NCBI GenBank assembly: GCA_009885205.1
Contig: VFLE01000222.1
Span: 1-29,283 of the forward strand
DNA: 29,283 nucleotides
From: Candidatus Shapirobacteria bacterium
GTDB taxonomy: Bacteria > Patescibacteriota > Microgenomatia > UBA12405
Direction of reading: 5' to 3'
Positions 1 to 6,935 of the stretch are shown here, one piece after another; within the stretch, counting starts at the first letter, position 1, and each line of letters begins with the position of its first letter. The position numbers and the translations under genes are program-made. The notes beneath the pieces are model-generated. The model did not search any database. It saw only the letters and a list, made by a program, of their open reading frames with translations, and was not told the origin of the DNA.

Positions 1-63
1 AAGGCTTAACTTGTTCCCGAGCCAAAAAGCTATTTTATCTCGTTCATTAGGTTGTATTTGCAT
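1..63 (-). CDS. N-terminal fragment of possible IS30-like transposase (runs off left edge)
   Basis: A minus-strand frame opens with ATG at 63 and stays open to the window edge, giving 21 residues beginning MQIQPNERDKIAFWLGNK. A TAAAAT hexamer (complement of 70-75) ends 7 nt before the A of the ATG, the leaderless spacing seen at many other genes here, which supports this being a real start. The pattern ER-x-x-I-x-x-x-L followed by a small polar turn resembles the N-terminal helix-turn-helix of IS30-type transposases. That identity is a weak inference from 21 residues; another HTH regulator is possible. Confidence 0.4.
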   Translation of the reverse strand, partial: MQIQPNERDKIAFWLGNKLSL

Positions 64-83
64 ACCTGAATTTTACATCAGGT
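64..83. promoter_or_regulatory. Inverted repeat with minus-strand -10 between divergent genes
   Basis: ACCTGA (64-69) and TCAGGT (78-83) form a perfect 6-bp inverted repeat with an 8-nt spacer. The spacer includes the putative -10 TAAAAT of the minus-strand gene that starts at 63. An inverted repeat around a -10 is a typical operator layout. No convincing promoter is visible for the plus-strand gene. Confidence 0.35.
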
Positions 84-90
84 GTTCGGA

Positions 91-1215
91 ATGGATTTTG
101 AACTCAGGTTACGTAATAATGAAGATGATATTGGCTTAGGTGGATTTGTGGATGATATATTTACTGAGGAAGTGAATGTTTTAGTTGGAACTGACACATT
201 GAATCAAGAATGTTTTGACAAATACGGGGACATATTAATTTATGTTATTAAACATGAAATATTCCATGTACTTATGAATCAGATTAAAAAAATGGACGAT
301 TATGATTCATACCTTACTTATGCACAAGTTGGTTTGATGTACAAAGATACTTGTTTAATGTATAAAAAACAAGAGATTTTAAATGAGGAAAATATTTTAC
401 CGATTGATGATACATACATGTTTGTTAAAAAAAGTATTAGTAAGTTAAATGAAGCACTTCGTAATCGATACTCGAATGATTTGATTATCGGAGAATCAGG
501 AAACCTGTTTTTTGAAGTTATAGGGTCTTATCGTGGGGAAATGTTTAAAGGTCAAGAATTTTGGAAATCAGACTTGTTACGAGTCGATCTTGAACAAGAT
601 GACGAGTATTATGCTTTGTCTGGCGAAGATAAGATTGTCTTGGGTAAAAAATCTATGGATTGGTTGTCAGATCATGTTAAAGATATATATGATACACAAT
701 CTAGTTCTATGACAAATTTAGAGAGATTTGTTTCCAAGGAGTTAATTGATAGATCTAAAAACGGTAGTTTGTTCTCAGAGGTTAGTTCTTACCAAAGTGG
801 TATGGTTCCAAGTGAGTTTGCAAATAGATATTTACCTGGCTTATTAATGTATTCATCAATTATGAGGGGAGATTGGAAATTTGTTAATGCAGTTTCAAAA
901 GATGTAGATTTAAAAGTCGCTGAAGGTATTTTGAGTGAGAATAAGAGAGCTTATATTTTAAGAAAATTAGGATATTTTATTAATATTATTAAGGAAAGTA
1001 ATGGGGATGGTGGCTGTGTTGGCCAAAATGTTGAAGAGTATATGGCTGATCAATTTGCATTATGTCTTACTGATGAATTAGGATATGATTTGAATAATTT
1101 AAAGTCAAGTTTAAAAAGTCGTTCAATCATCAATAAACTTAGACCACAAATTAAAAATTTGCTAGATTTCTTTAAGGAAAGAAATTTGGCAAGAATTGGT
1201 GAGACAGTTGTTTGA
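91..1215 (+). CDS. Putative zinc metallopeptidase-like protein, gluzincin-type motif
   Basis: I do not recognise the family. Counting from the GTG alternative at 82, there is an HEIFH motif (HExxH) at residues 58-62 in a hydrophobic helix, and near the C-terminus EEYMADQFA at 318-326. The latter resembles the E-x-x-A-D/N-x-F-A motif that gives the third zinc ligand in M48 and ImmA/IrrE-type peptidases. The roughly 255 residues between the motifs are mostly charged and soluble-looking. There is no signal peptide or membrane segment, so a cytoplasmic role is likely. Starts are GTG 82 or ATG 91; ATG is preferred because GTG overlaps the inverted repeat, but neither has a ribosome site. A promoter for the toxin-antitoxin pair follows closely, so it may be part of an accessory island. 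Peptidase activity is inferred from motifs only. Confidence 0.5.
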   Translation: MDFELRLRNNEDDIGLGGFVDDIFTEEVNVLVGTDTLNQECFDKYGDILIYVIKHEIFHVLMNQIKKMDDYDSYLTYAQVGLMYKDTCLMYKKQEILNEENILPIDDTYMFVKKSISKLNEALRNRYSNDLIIGESGNLFFEVIGSYRGEMFKGQEFWKSDLLRVDLEQDDEYYALSGEDKIVLGKKSMDWLSDHVKDIYDTQSSSMTNLERFVSKELIDRSKNGSLFSEVSSYQSGMVPSEFANRYLPGLLMYSSIMRGDWKFVNAVSKDVDLKVAEGILSENKRAYILRKLGYFINIIKESNGDGGCVGQNVEEYMADQFALCLTDELGYDLNNLKSSLKSRSIINKLRPQIKNLLDFFKERNLARIGETVV

Positions 1216-1227
1216 CAAATATAGATG

Positions 1228-1256
1228 TTGCAAAAATGTTATGAATATGTTATATT
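1228..1256 (+). promoter_or_regulatory. Sigma70-type promoter of the toxin-antitoxin operon, leaderless
   Basis: TTGCAA (1228-1233), a 17-nt spacer and TATATT (1251-1256). The expected +1 is 1263, which is the A of the antitoxin ATG. No Shine-Dalgarno is present. Confidence 0.6.
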
Positions 1257-1262
1257 TTTGTT

Positions 1263-1556
1263 ATGTTTATACCAACAGCCAAAAATACTAGTACTGTCAC
1301 CGATATGCGAGTTGACGCAATTGGTTTAATTAAAGATGTAGAAAAATTGGGGATGAAATATATTTTCCAAAAATCGAAGCCAAAAGTGGTGATGATGAAT
1401 ATGATTTTGTTTGAAAGAATGGCTGAGCTTTTGGAAGATGATTTGGACCAACAGAGAGTTGATGAATTAGCGGACGAAGAACTGGGAGAAGGTGTATTAT
1501 TAGAAGATGTTGCAAAAGAGTATGGAGTTAAACTACACGGTAAAGTTCGCAAATGA
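1263..1556 (+). CDS. Phd/YefM-like antitoxin
   Basis: This 97-residue protein fits the Phd/YefM pattern: an N-terminal segment with STVTDMRVDAIGLIKDVEKLG, where these antitoxins carry the DNA-binding 'tvsel..n..e.l..v' region, a central strand PKVVMMNMILFERMAELLE matching the usual 'pvavlvs.e.ye.l', and an acidic C-terminus that would wrap the toxin. It overlaps the downstream RelE-type gene, the classical order for an antitoxin-first operon. By family knowledge it neutralises the toxin and autorepresses its promoter. It starts with a leaderless ATG. Confidence 0.75.
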   Translation: MFIPTAKNTSTVTDMRVDAIGLIKDVEKLGMKYIFQKSKPKVVMMNMILFERMAELLEDDLDQQRVDELADEELGEGVLLEDVAKEYGVKLHGKVRK

Positions 1557-1788
1557 AGGTCTGAAACGATTACGTAAGTTGGATAGTAAAATTGCTAGAA
1601 AAGTCACGGAAAAAGCTGAGATGCTAGGTAATTTTCGATCTTTAAATACAATTAAAAAAATGGAGGGGTATGGTAAAGATTTTTATAGAATGAGAGTAGG
1701 TGATGTAAGAATTATATTTCGAGTTACGGAAGAGAATAAAACCGTTTGGGTGGTGGATATGGGTTTTAGAGGTGGGGTGTATAGATGA
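1522..1788 (+). CDS. RelE/ParE-family toxin
   Basis: The product is a small basic protein starting MELNYTVKFANEGLKRLRKL, with the RelE layout: an N-terminal strand, a helical hairpin (KLDSKIARKVTEKAEML), then YRMRVGDVRIIFRV, the characteristic 'yRlrvGdyRviy' strand pair that holds catalytic Arg in RelE enzymes, and a closing VVDMGFRGGVY. Members either cleave ribosome-bound mRNA (RelE) or inhibit gyrase (ParE); the sequence alone does not decide. ATG 1522 gives the standard family length; ATG 1507 would add five residues. The gene overlaps the antitoxin by about 35 nt, suggesting translational coupling. Confidence 0.78.
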   Translation: MELNYTVKFANEGLKRLRKLDSKIARKVTEKAEMLGNFRSLNTIKKMEGYGKDFYRMRVGDVRIIFRVTEENKTVWVVDMGFRGGVYR

Positions 1789-1791
1789 TTT

Positions 1792-1821
1792 TTGACAATA
1801 CTATAGGCCAAATGGTATAAT
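1792..1821 (+). promoter_or_regulatory. Strong sigma70-type promoter, leaderless, for the winged-helix gene
   Basis: A perfect TTGACA (1792-1797), 18-nt spacer and perfect TATAAT (1816-1821) preceded by TGG (extended -10). The ATG at 1827 lies at the expected +1. The -35 follows the toxin stop directly. Confidence 0.75.
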
Positions 1822-1826
1822 GCGAA

Positions 1827-2879
1827 ATGTTGACTACCTGGGAATACTCGGTCAAAAGTGAAGCGGAGAGGTTGATTTACTGTGCTCACAATATCGTCAA
1901 TGGATTTTACAAAACCAATAACTTTATTGTGCTGCCACTTAACCCCAATTCCAATAACTCGCAAATCGTCACCTTTCCTGATTTACCCTACAATTCGATC
2001 TCACGGTTTTGGGAGCAAGCAAAAAAGATAGACCTAAATAAAATTCCTGGCAATATTAGCCAAGATTTGATGGACATGGTTTCGGACTTAATGGTGAAGG
2101 GAAAAATTTCAAACTTCAAACTTCCTGCCTCGCCGGCAGGCAGGCAAACTTCAAAAACAAAAGAGTTGTGGGAAAAAGTTGAGACAGAAGTTGTGGCTGA
2201 AATTTATAAAGTATTGTCCTCAAAAAAAGATATTGTCAAAAAAATTATAATCCACCCAACGTCTTTTGGAACTAATTGTAGCTTTAATTTGATAGGTGAG
2301 AATGGTGAGATATTAATTTATTTACGTGAGGATCAGGGGATTCATGCCATTGTTGAGGCAATAATTACTTCAATAACCAGGAAGGATATTTATGAAAAAC
2401 TAGATGGGGTGTGGGCGGAATCAGAAATTATTACTGACTATTTGGTAACTGAAACCTCAATCGCAACTGTTTTGCAAAAATATGAAAAAGCAGAGGCATA
2501 TTTGCCAACTTTAAAGGGCGTTAGGGGTAAGGAGCAGGTAAAATTGATGCAGGAATCGGAAAACTTTTACAAAAAGTTGGGGATACCGAATTTTGAAAAA
2601 CCGTTTTCGGTTAATGGGATTAGGCCACATCTGTTTAACAAACCCTTGGAGAATTTGACCGAGACTGAGCGAAATTTGGCTGTAACCCTGATCAAAAATG
2701 AGAACCAAATTACTGACTTTGATACGATTGGGGGAACTATATTTAAAACCGAAGATGACTTCTCACTATACGCTATATCTAAAACCATCCAACGGTTGCG
2801 AGATAAGTTTGAGGCTAATGGAATATCGGGGTCGTATATCCAAACTCTTCGAGGTAAGGGGTATGTGTTGAAGAATTAG
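1827..2879 (+). CDS. Transcriptional regulator with C-terminal OmpR/PhoB-type winged helix
   Basis: The last 75 or so residues (from LTETERNLAVTLIKN to IQTLRGKGYVLKN) match the OmpR/PhoB effector domain: the 'lT..E..lL..L..n' first helix, a recognition helix region with ISKTIQRLRDKF and the terminal RGKGYVL hairpin. No receiver domain precedes it. The N-terminal 270 residues are of unknown function and show no clear membrane segment. Residues 100-106 (PASPAGR) are encoded by a GC-rich palindrome inserted in frame, flanked by repeated CAAACTTC, and are probably a surface loop. It has its own strong leaderless promoter. Its stop overlaps the stop of the convergent small gene by a few bases. It is likely a one-component regulator; ligand and targets are unknown. 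Confidence 0.65.
   Translation: MLTTWEYSVKSEAERLIYCAHNIVNGFYKTNNFIVLPLNPNSNNSQIVTFPDLPYNSISRFWEQAKKIDLNKIPGNISQDLMDMVSDLMVKGKISNFKLPASPAGRQTSKTKELWEKVETEVVAEIYKVLSSKKDIVKKIIIHPTSFGTNCSFNLIGENGEILIYLREDQGIHAIVEAIITSITRKDIYEKLDGVWAESEIITDYLVTETSIATVLQKYEKAEAYLPTLKGVRGKEQVKLMQESENFYKKLGIPNFEKPFSVNGIRPHLFNKPLENLTETERNLAVTLIKNENQITDFDTIGGTIFKTEDDFSLYAISKTIQRLRDKFEANGISGSYIQTLRGKGYVLKN
2124..2144. repeat. GC-rich palindromic element inside the winged-helix gene
   Basis: A 21-nt imperfect palindrome with arms CCTGCC and GGCAGG around a GCCGGC core. It is the exact reverse complement of the element at 17320-17340. It is flanked by copies of CAAACTTC and read in frame as PASPAGR. Confidence 0.8.
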
Positions 2880-3103
2880 GATTGCTGAGGATTAAGTTCG
2901 CTCCATGTTTTAGTACTTAGATCGCATTCTCTATTGGGATTACCGACACAGCGATGGCATTTTTCAATTAAAAAATTGCCTGAACCTCCGATCCAATTGC
3001 GTACCTTGATTTCATCAGCTTTGATAATATAAGTATCGCCTCCGGTGTCACCAGCACCAAATTCAAGTTTTATCTCTCTTTTTGCCCCACAAAATATACT
3101 CAT
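2876..3103 (-). CDS. Small hypothetical protein, duplicated upstream module
   Basis: I do not recognise this protein. From ATG 3103 it is 75 residues, starting MSIFCGAKREIKLEFG, with beta-strand-like alternation, a Gly/Asp-rich segment (GAGDTGGD) and two Cys near the C-terminus (CHRC, plus a third in RECD). The frame is open up to 3187, but that longer form would read through the duplicated 42-bp element. A TAAAAT hexamer (complement of 3111-3116) ends 8 nt before the A of the 3103 ATG (7 nt between), supporting the shorter start. It has no signal peptide and is convergent with the winged-helix gene. Confidence 0.45.
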   Translation of the reverse strand: MSIFCGAKREIKLEFGAGDTGGDTYIIKADEIKVRNWIGGSGNFLIEKCHRCVGNPNRECDLSTKTWSELNPQQS

Positions 3104-3131
3104 GGTAGATATTTTATATTTATATATAAAG

Positions 3132-3173
3132 TTATCTTGACACTGTTTGACAAGTGAAAGAAATGGTAGAGAC
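3132..3173 (-). repeat. Duplicated upstream module, copy 1
   Basis: This 42-nt segment matches 3518-3559 at 36 of 42 positions. On the minus strand both copies carry two TGTCAA direct repeats 10 nt apart (one helical turn) and a TTGTCA that could serve as a -35. It sits 29 nt upstream of the small gene starting at 3103 and ends in a solo half (GTAGAGAC) of the palindrome that is complete at copy 2. Confidence 0.7.
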
Positions 3174-3201
3174 TTTTGCTTCCGCAAGTTGGCATGCTGT
3201 G

Positions 3202-3486
3202 TTATAAACCTGTAACGACAATACTTGATGTAGAAACATTGTAGTCTTCATTTGTATTAATATTTTTACTATTTCCACCTATGTATTTTGGACGACCATC
3301 GACTGATCCTGTTACTCTATTGATTGGAACACTGTAAAACTCATAAGATACTATTCCACCTTCACCTTCACCATCTCCATTTAATGTTATTTTCCAACGG
3401 TTGAGTGTAACACTACTATAGTCCTCTTCAATAGTAAATCTTACAATTTTATTTTTTGCTGTATGTCCAGCACATTCTAGTGTCAT
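3202..3486 (-). CDS. Small hypothetical beta-rich protein
   Basis: An unrecognised 94-residue protein, starting MTLECAGHTAKNKIVRFTIEE. Alternating hydrophobic and polar residues (VRFTIEE, RWKITLNG, GIVSYEFYSV) suggest a small beta-sandwich. There is a Gly/Glu-rich turn (GDGEGEGG), one Cys, and no signal peptide or transmembrane segment. On the minus strand a TATTAT (complement of 3496-3501) lies 9 nt before the ATG, and the duplicated TGTCAA module lies 32 nt upstream. Similar size, orientation and upstream DNA suggest the two small genes are diverged cassettes of one kind, though their proteins are not clearly alike. Confidence 0.45.
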   Translation of the reverse strand: MTLECAGHTAKNKIVRFTIEEDYSSVTLNRWKITLNGDGEGEGGIVSYEFYSVPINRVTGSVDGRPKYIGGNSKNINTNEDYNVSTSSIVVTGL

Positions 3487-3517
3487 ATAGAGTGGATAAT
3501 AACCGACAATGTCTATT

Positions 3518-3559
3518 TTATCTTGACATTGTTTGACAATGGATAGTAATAGTAGAGAC
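3518..3559 (-). repeat. Duplicated upstream module, copy 2
   Basis: The partner of 3132-3173 (36 of 42 identical), with the same TGTCAA direct repeats. Its far end merges with the complete GTAGAGACG palindrome. Confidence 0.7.
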
Positions 3560-3579
3560 GTGATTAATCACGTCTCTAC
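3552..3579. repeat. GTAGAGACG palindrome, copy 1 (TGATT core)
   Basis: A perfect 28-nt palindrome with 14-bp arms: constant outer GTAGAGACG and inner TGATT. It lies at the 3' end of the rRNA methylase gene and supplies that gene's stop codon (TAG, complement of 3576-3578). It is identical to copies at 6169 and 24834, and could act as a hairpin terminator or transcript end. Confidence 0.85.
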
Positions 3580-4379
3580 GATATTGTGATTGGTTTGACT
3601 TGATTTTGATTTAGCAATTTTTTGTAGGCTTTAAAAAACAAAAGCCATTTGTCGAGAGAGAGTTGCGATGGGGGGATGTTGCCGATTTTTAGGAATTTTT
3701 TGATGGTTTGCAATTGGGTGTAAGTAAGGACTTTTTTGTAGGCGTCGAGAATTGTTGGTGACCATTGATTAAAACCATAAACCACAAAATTATAAAAATC
3801 GAGCTTGTCTTGGTCTTTTATGAATGGAATTTCTCGTTTTTTAAATTTGACAAAAACAATTTTAATTTGTGGTTTTAAAGTAAAACTGGTGCGGTCGATG
3901 TCACCTAGATTTTCTATTTCAAAAAAAGGTTTGAATAAAATTGAGGATTGAGATTCGAATTTTGCCCCCATAAATTTGTCGGCAGTTTCTAACTGCATTA
4001 TTAAAAACATGGAGTCAGGAAGATTGTTGGTTAACAAGATTTTATTTAATATTTCGGCGGTGATGGCAAAAGGGGGATTGGCAAAAATTTTGTAATTTTG
4101 CTCCGGTAATTGATAGTCCAAAAAGTCTTGATTGATAATTTGTAAATTGGTGATATTTTGGGTTCGTTTGGTTAAACTATTGGCCAAGGCCTCATCTTTT
4201 TCTATAGCCAAAACTTTGGCGACTTTGCCACAAAGAAGGGTGGTAATAATGCCCCGACCTGGGCCAATTTCGATAACGGTGTCAGTAGTATTTAGGTCAG
4301 AGGCATCAATTAATTGACGGACAATATCTCGGTCTTTGAGAAAGTTTTGGGACAAAGAACTTTTATTATGATAGACCAT
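3576..4379 (-). CDS. Erm/KsgA-family rRNA adenine N6-methyltransferase
   Basis: Predicted to dimethylate an adenine in rRNA using S-adenosylmethionine. Family motifs are in order: SQNFL (residues 10-14), the SAM-binding EIGPGRGIIT (37-46), acidic AIEKD (58-62), NQDF (83-86) and the target-base motif as ANPPF (100-104), then a helical C-terminal domain. The NYKIFAN stretch before motif IV and the C-terminal LSLDKWLLFFKAYKKL look more like Erm (23S rRNA, macrolide-lincosamide-streptogramin resistance) than KsgA (16S). Usual motif IV is N-[IL]-P-[YF]; Pro at the second position is unusual. It abuts the upstream glycosyltransferase gene (stop and ATG adjacent), so the two are co-transcribed. Erm versus KsgA is not settled by sequence alone. 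Confidence 0.8.
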   Translation of the reverse strand: MVYHNKSSLSQNFLKDRDIVRQLIDASDLNTTDTVIEIGPGRGIITTLLCGKVAKVLAIEKDEALANSLTKRTQNITNLQIINQDFLDYQLPEQNYKIFANPPFAITAEILNKILLTNNLPDSMFLIMQLETADKFMGAKFESQSSILFKPFFEIENLGDIDRTSFTLKPQIKIVFVKFKKREIPFIKDQDKLDFYNFVVYGFNQWSPTILDAYKKVLTYTQLQTIKKFLKIGNIPPSQLSLDKWLLFFKAYKKLLNQNQVKPITIS

Positions 4380-5036
4380 TTAATGCCAGCCTTTGATAAA
4401 AAATATTAAATAAATTTTTAATATTAATAAAGTTTGTTTTAAGTAAATAAAAAAACCTAATAGACTTCCGTCTTTGGAGAGATGGTTGATGTGACCATAA
4501 TTAAAGACTTTTTTAGTAGTTTTTAGATGGTTGATAATGCAGTAATAATTGATAACTGTTTCCATGCCATAATTATAAAAATATTTTGATTTAATGCATT
4601 TTTTTAATATTTCTGTTTTTAGGGCCCGTTCGCCAGAAATTGATGGTAGAAATTGGGAAAGATAGGGTGAGGTTACACCAATAGTCCTCATTCCAATACT
4701 GTGACTATATTTATTTTGCAAGACGGGGTTAATGATTGAGGAACAAATTTGTGGGGTTAATTTGACTAGATCAGCATCACATAAAAAGATATTTTTGGTA
4801 GTTATTTTTTTTAGCCCAAAGACGATAGCTTCTGATTTACCGCCATTTTTTGGCATTTTTAATAATATTATTTTTGGCGATTTGATTGATTTGACGACTT
4901 GATATGTTTTATCGATTGATCCATCATCAACAACAATAATTTTATTAATCTCAGGAGTTTTGATTAAAACATCGATAATATTCTTGATTGTTTTTTCTTC
5001 GTTATAGGCAGCAATAAGAGCGTCAATTTTTTCCAT
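4380..5036 (-). CDS. Family 2 glycosyltransferase, membrane-associated
   Basis: A GT-A fold transferase. It starts MEKIDALIAAYNEE (the typical 'viPayNEe' nucleotide-sugar strand), has VVDDGSIDKT at 35-44 and the metal-binding DAD motif in CDADL at 86-90. A hydrophobic stretch near 192-215 (LGFFIYLKQTLLILKIYLIFF) would tether it to the inner face of the membrane. At 218 residues it resembles short dolichyl-phosphate-mannose-synthase-like members. Donor and acceptor are unknown; a role in cell-surface glycan or lipid-linked sugar synthesis is inferred. It starts a two-gene unit with the rRNA methylase. Its ATG is preceded by TAAAAT (complement of 5043-5048) at leaderless spacing. Confidence 0.82.
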   Translation of the reverse strand: MEKIDALIAAYNEEKTIKNIIDVLIKTPEINKIIVVDDGSIDKTYQVVKSIKSPKIILLKMPKNGGKSEAIVFGLKKITTKNIFLCDADLVKLTPQICSSIINPVLQNKYSHSIGMRTIGVTSPYLSQFLPSISGERALKTEILKKCIKSKYFYNYGMETVINYYCIINHLKTTKKVFNYGHINHLSKDGSLLGFFIYLKQTLLILKIYLIFFIKGWH

Positions 5037-5042
5037 AAATAT

Positions 5043-5067
5043 ATTTTAACCTAAAATAGGGTATAAT
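5043..5067. promoter_or_regulatory. Divergent leaderless promoter pair
   Basis: Minus strand: TAAAAT (complement of 5043-5048), +1 at the ATG at 5036. Plus strand: TATAAT (5062-5067), +1 at about the TTG start at 5074. The two -10 boxes are 13 nt apart, so the promoters must overlap and may compete. Confidence 0.6.
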
Positions 5068-5073
5068 GGAGTA

Positions 5074-6150
5074 TTGAATAAGTTAACGAGCTTTGAGGTG
5101 TTGATCGTGTATGCAGAAGGGATGGCGATTTCGGCTTACGATAAAACAAATAAAAGTGCCACACCATTTAATATAGACGGGAAAAATAAGGACTACAATA
5201 TTGTCTACGGCTATTTTCTGGAAACGTGTGAAACGCTTGGGTTAAAAGTGGCATTTAGCACTTCGGCCGATATTATTGGACCGGGGTTTTGCAAAAGCTA
5301 TTGGACTTATAAAGATGATAGGTGGATCAAAAATAGTTCACCTTGCTTTTCAAAACTTATTTTTGATAAATTTTCGCCAAAACGAAAGGGGACAAAAACC
5401 AGAAGGGAACTGTTGTTTTCGAATAAGGATATTAAACCATTTAATAACCCAGATTTATATAATTTGTTTTTTGACAAACAAAAGACTTTCGATAAATTAA
5501 GTGATTTTGTGATTCCGACGGTAACGGTGGGAGAAAATACGATTGAAAATATGGACATGGCCTGTCAAAAGTTGGTTGATCTAATGCGGGTACATTGCGG
5601 AATAGATGATTTTAGCAGTGATGTGATTATGAAAGATAAATACGGATCGGGGGGTAATGGGATTTATAAATTTAAAATTGATGATAGGATAAGAATGGTA
5701 AAAGTGGCCAAAAAACATTACAAATCAACATATATAATTCAACCTTTTGCCAAGTTTGATACTGGTTTTTTATTTAAAAATAATTTGGAATCGGCCGATA
5801 TTAGATTGATATTTTTGGGTGGCAAAATTGTCCAGTCTTATATACGAGTTGCCAAAACGGGGGATTTTCGTTGTAATGAACATCAAGGGGGTACTTTGAC
5901 CTATTTAAATTTAAGTGAGATACCTATTGATGTAGTTAATAAAGCGATGGCAGTGGCAAAAATTTTAGACAAAAAATGTTCCTTATTTACCCTAGATTTT
6001 ATTGTGAGTAATAGTGGCAATGCTTATCTTTTGGAGGGAAATACGGGGCCGGGGTTGGATTGGAATGTAAATTTACCTCAAAATGAGGTTGAAGCAAAAA
6101 AGCTGATCAATTTGATTGTGGGGGAGTTAAAGGTGAGGGCTTTTAATTAA
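5074..6150 (+). CDS. ATP-grasp ligase (RimK/glutathione-synthetase-like)
   Basis: A 358-residue ATP-grasp protein. Visible elements are the flexible glycine loop GSGGNGIYKF near 192, a hinge strand YIIQPFAKF, DIRLIFLGGKIVQSYIR near 243, a basic/Gly loop FRCNEHQGG, and the metal-binding end FTLDFIV with LLEGNTGPGLDW near 308-327. These enzymes join a carboxylate to an amine or thiol through an acyl-phosphate; the substrate here is unknown. The start is TTG at 5074, exactly 7 nt after the last base of a perfect TATAAT. It is convergent with the GIY-YIG gene across a shared palindrome. Confidence 0.7.
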   Translation: MNKLTSFEVLIVYAEGMAISAYDKTNKSATPFNIDGKNKDYNIVYGYFLETCETLGLKVAFSTSADIIGPGFCKSYWTYKDDRWIKNSSPCFSKLIFDKFSPKRKGTKTRRELLFSNKDIKPFNNPDLYNLFFDKQKTFDKLSDFVIPTVTVGENTIENMDMACQKLVDLMRVHCGIDDFSSDVIMKDKYGSGGNGIYKFKIDDRIRMVKVAKKHYKSTYIIQPFAKFDTGFLFKNNLESADIRLIFLGGKIVQSYIRVAKTGDFRCNEHQGGTLTYLNLSEIPIDVVNKAMAVAKILDKKCSLFTLDFIVSNSGNAYLLEGNTGPGLDWNVNLPQNEVEAKKLINLIVGELKVRAFN

Positions 6151-6168
6151 TAATATTTGTTTTTTTGG

Positions 6169-6196
6169 GTAGAGACGTGATTAATCACGTCTCTAC
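6169..6196. repeat. GTAGAGACG palindrome, copy 2 (TGATT core)
   Basis: A 28-nt perfect palindrome identical to 3552-3579, placed between convergent genes. It encodes the last residues and stop of the GIY-YIG gene (GTA GAG ACG TGA on the minus strand). It probably serves both genes as a bidirectional terminator hairpin; that role is inferred. Confidence 0.85.
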
Positions 6197-6448
6197 TAAA
6201 AGTAAAGGATAAATTAGATTTAATTTCTTCTCTTTAGACATTTTTTTTATTTCCATTTCTCTTTTGGTAGCTGAGGAGCGGTCGGGGAGGGATTCGCTAT
6301 AAACTAATTTACAACTGTCAAAACTACGGGTGTATTTGGCGGATTTTGAAGTGTGACTGTTGTGTTCTAAAATTCGACGATCTAAATTGGTAGTGATACC
6401 TGTATAGAGCGTATCACCAGAAGTTTTTACAATATAGACAAAATACAC
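6185..6448 (-). CDS. GIY-YIG nuclease-like protein (UPF0213/YhbQ type)
   Basis: The 87-residue product MYFVYIVKTSGDTLYTGITT... matches the stand-alone GIY-YIG family: VYI and YTG for the two name motifs, LDRRILEHN with the catalytic-region Arg, KSAKYTR, and SSATKREMEIKKMSKEKKLNLI with the conserved Glu. Members are single-domain nuclease-fold proteins with poorly known roles in DNA repair. The GTG at 6448 gives the family length and begins one base after the stop of the upstream pilin-like gene (TAA C GTG). A longer frame to 6502 would overlap that gene and add non-homologous residues. Its last residues V-E-T and stop are supplied by the palindrome. Confidence 0.82.
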   Translation of the reverse strand: MYFVYIVKTSGDTLYTGITTNLDRRILEHNSHTSKSAKYTRSFDSCKLVYSESLPDRSSATKREMEIKKMSKEKKLNLIYPLLLVET

Positions 6449-6449
6449 G

Positions 6450-6929
6450 TTAGCGGGAAACTTTGATAGTTCCGCCTTCAGCAGCACAAGCTTCGACCAC
6501 AATCATGTTGTTGGCATATCGGGTAAGAGAATAACCGGTATGACCAGAGACAGTATTATTTGGATCAACAGGAAGACTGGTAAAATAATCGGTAAGTGTG
6601 GTGCTAAGAGGTAAACAATCTCCAGTTCCAGAAACTCCAACACAAGTGTTGTTGCACCCGGATGATGTGCCAACGGAAACTACTTCATAAGTTTTGGCGG
6701 TGGTGTTTGTTCCTAAACAAGTGGTAAGTGAAGCACTGTCTTTTTTATCGATAGCACAACTCATAACTCCAGTAACTATTTGATTGATATCTTGGGCTCG
6801 ACGAGCATCACGAGCATCGGCGAGACGTTGAGCTGGTTTTAAACCAACTAAGACTACTATTGCCAAGAGTGACATGATGGCGACAACGATTAACAGTTCC
6901 ATGAGGGTAAAAGCATTTTGTTTTTTCAT
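6450..6929 (-). CDS. Type IV pilin-like protein
   Basis: The class III prepilin signature MKKQNAFTLMELLIVVAI is followed by a 20-residue hydrophobic helix, then a polar C-terminal domain with several Cys. The residue before the cleavage site is Ala (QNA/FTLME) rather than the usual Gly. The body AQRLADARDARRAQDINQIV is typical of major-type pilins of CPR bacteria, and its end (EGGTIKVSR) parallels the end of the pilin at 21045 (EGTTIAVSR), so they are paralogues. It lies far from the main pilus cluster, next to a GIY-YIG gene. ATG 6929 is chosen because it gives a standard 6-residue leader and is preceded by TTGCTATTAT at near-leaderless spacing; the open frame extends to 6947. Confidence 0.85.
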   Translation of the reverse strand: MKKQNAFTLMELLIVVAIMSLLAIVVLVGLKPAQRLADARDARRAQDINQIVTGVMSCAIDKKDSASLTTCLGTNTTAKTYEVVSVGTSSGCNNTCVGVSGTGDCLPLSTTLTDYFTSLPVDPNNTVSGHTGYSLTRYANNMIVVEACAAEGGTIKVSR

Positions 6930-6935
6930 ATTAAA

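Noticed and set aside
3576..4379. DNA adenine methylase of a restriction system, because of NPPF
   Set aside because: SQNFL at the N-terminus, the order of motifs and the Erm-like C-terminal domain point to rRNA methylases; there is no restriction gene nearby.
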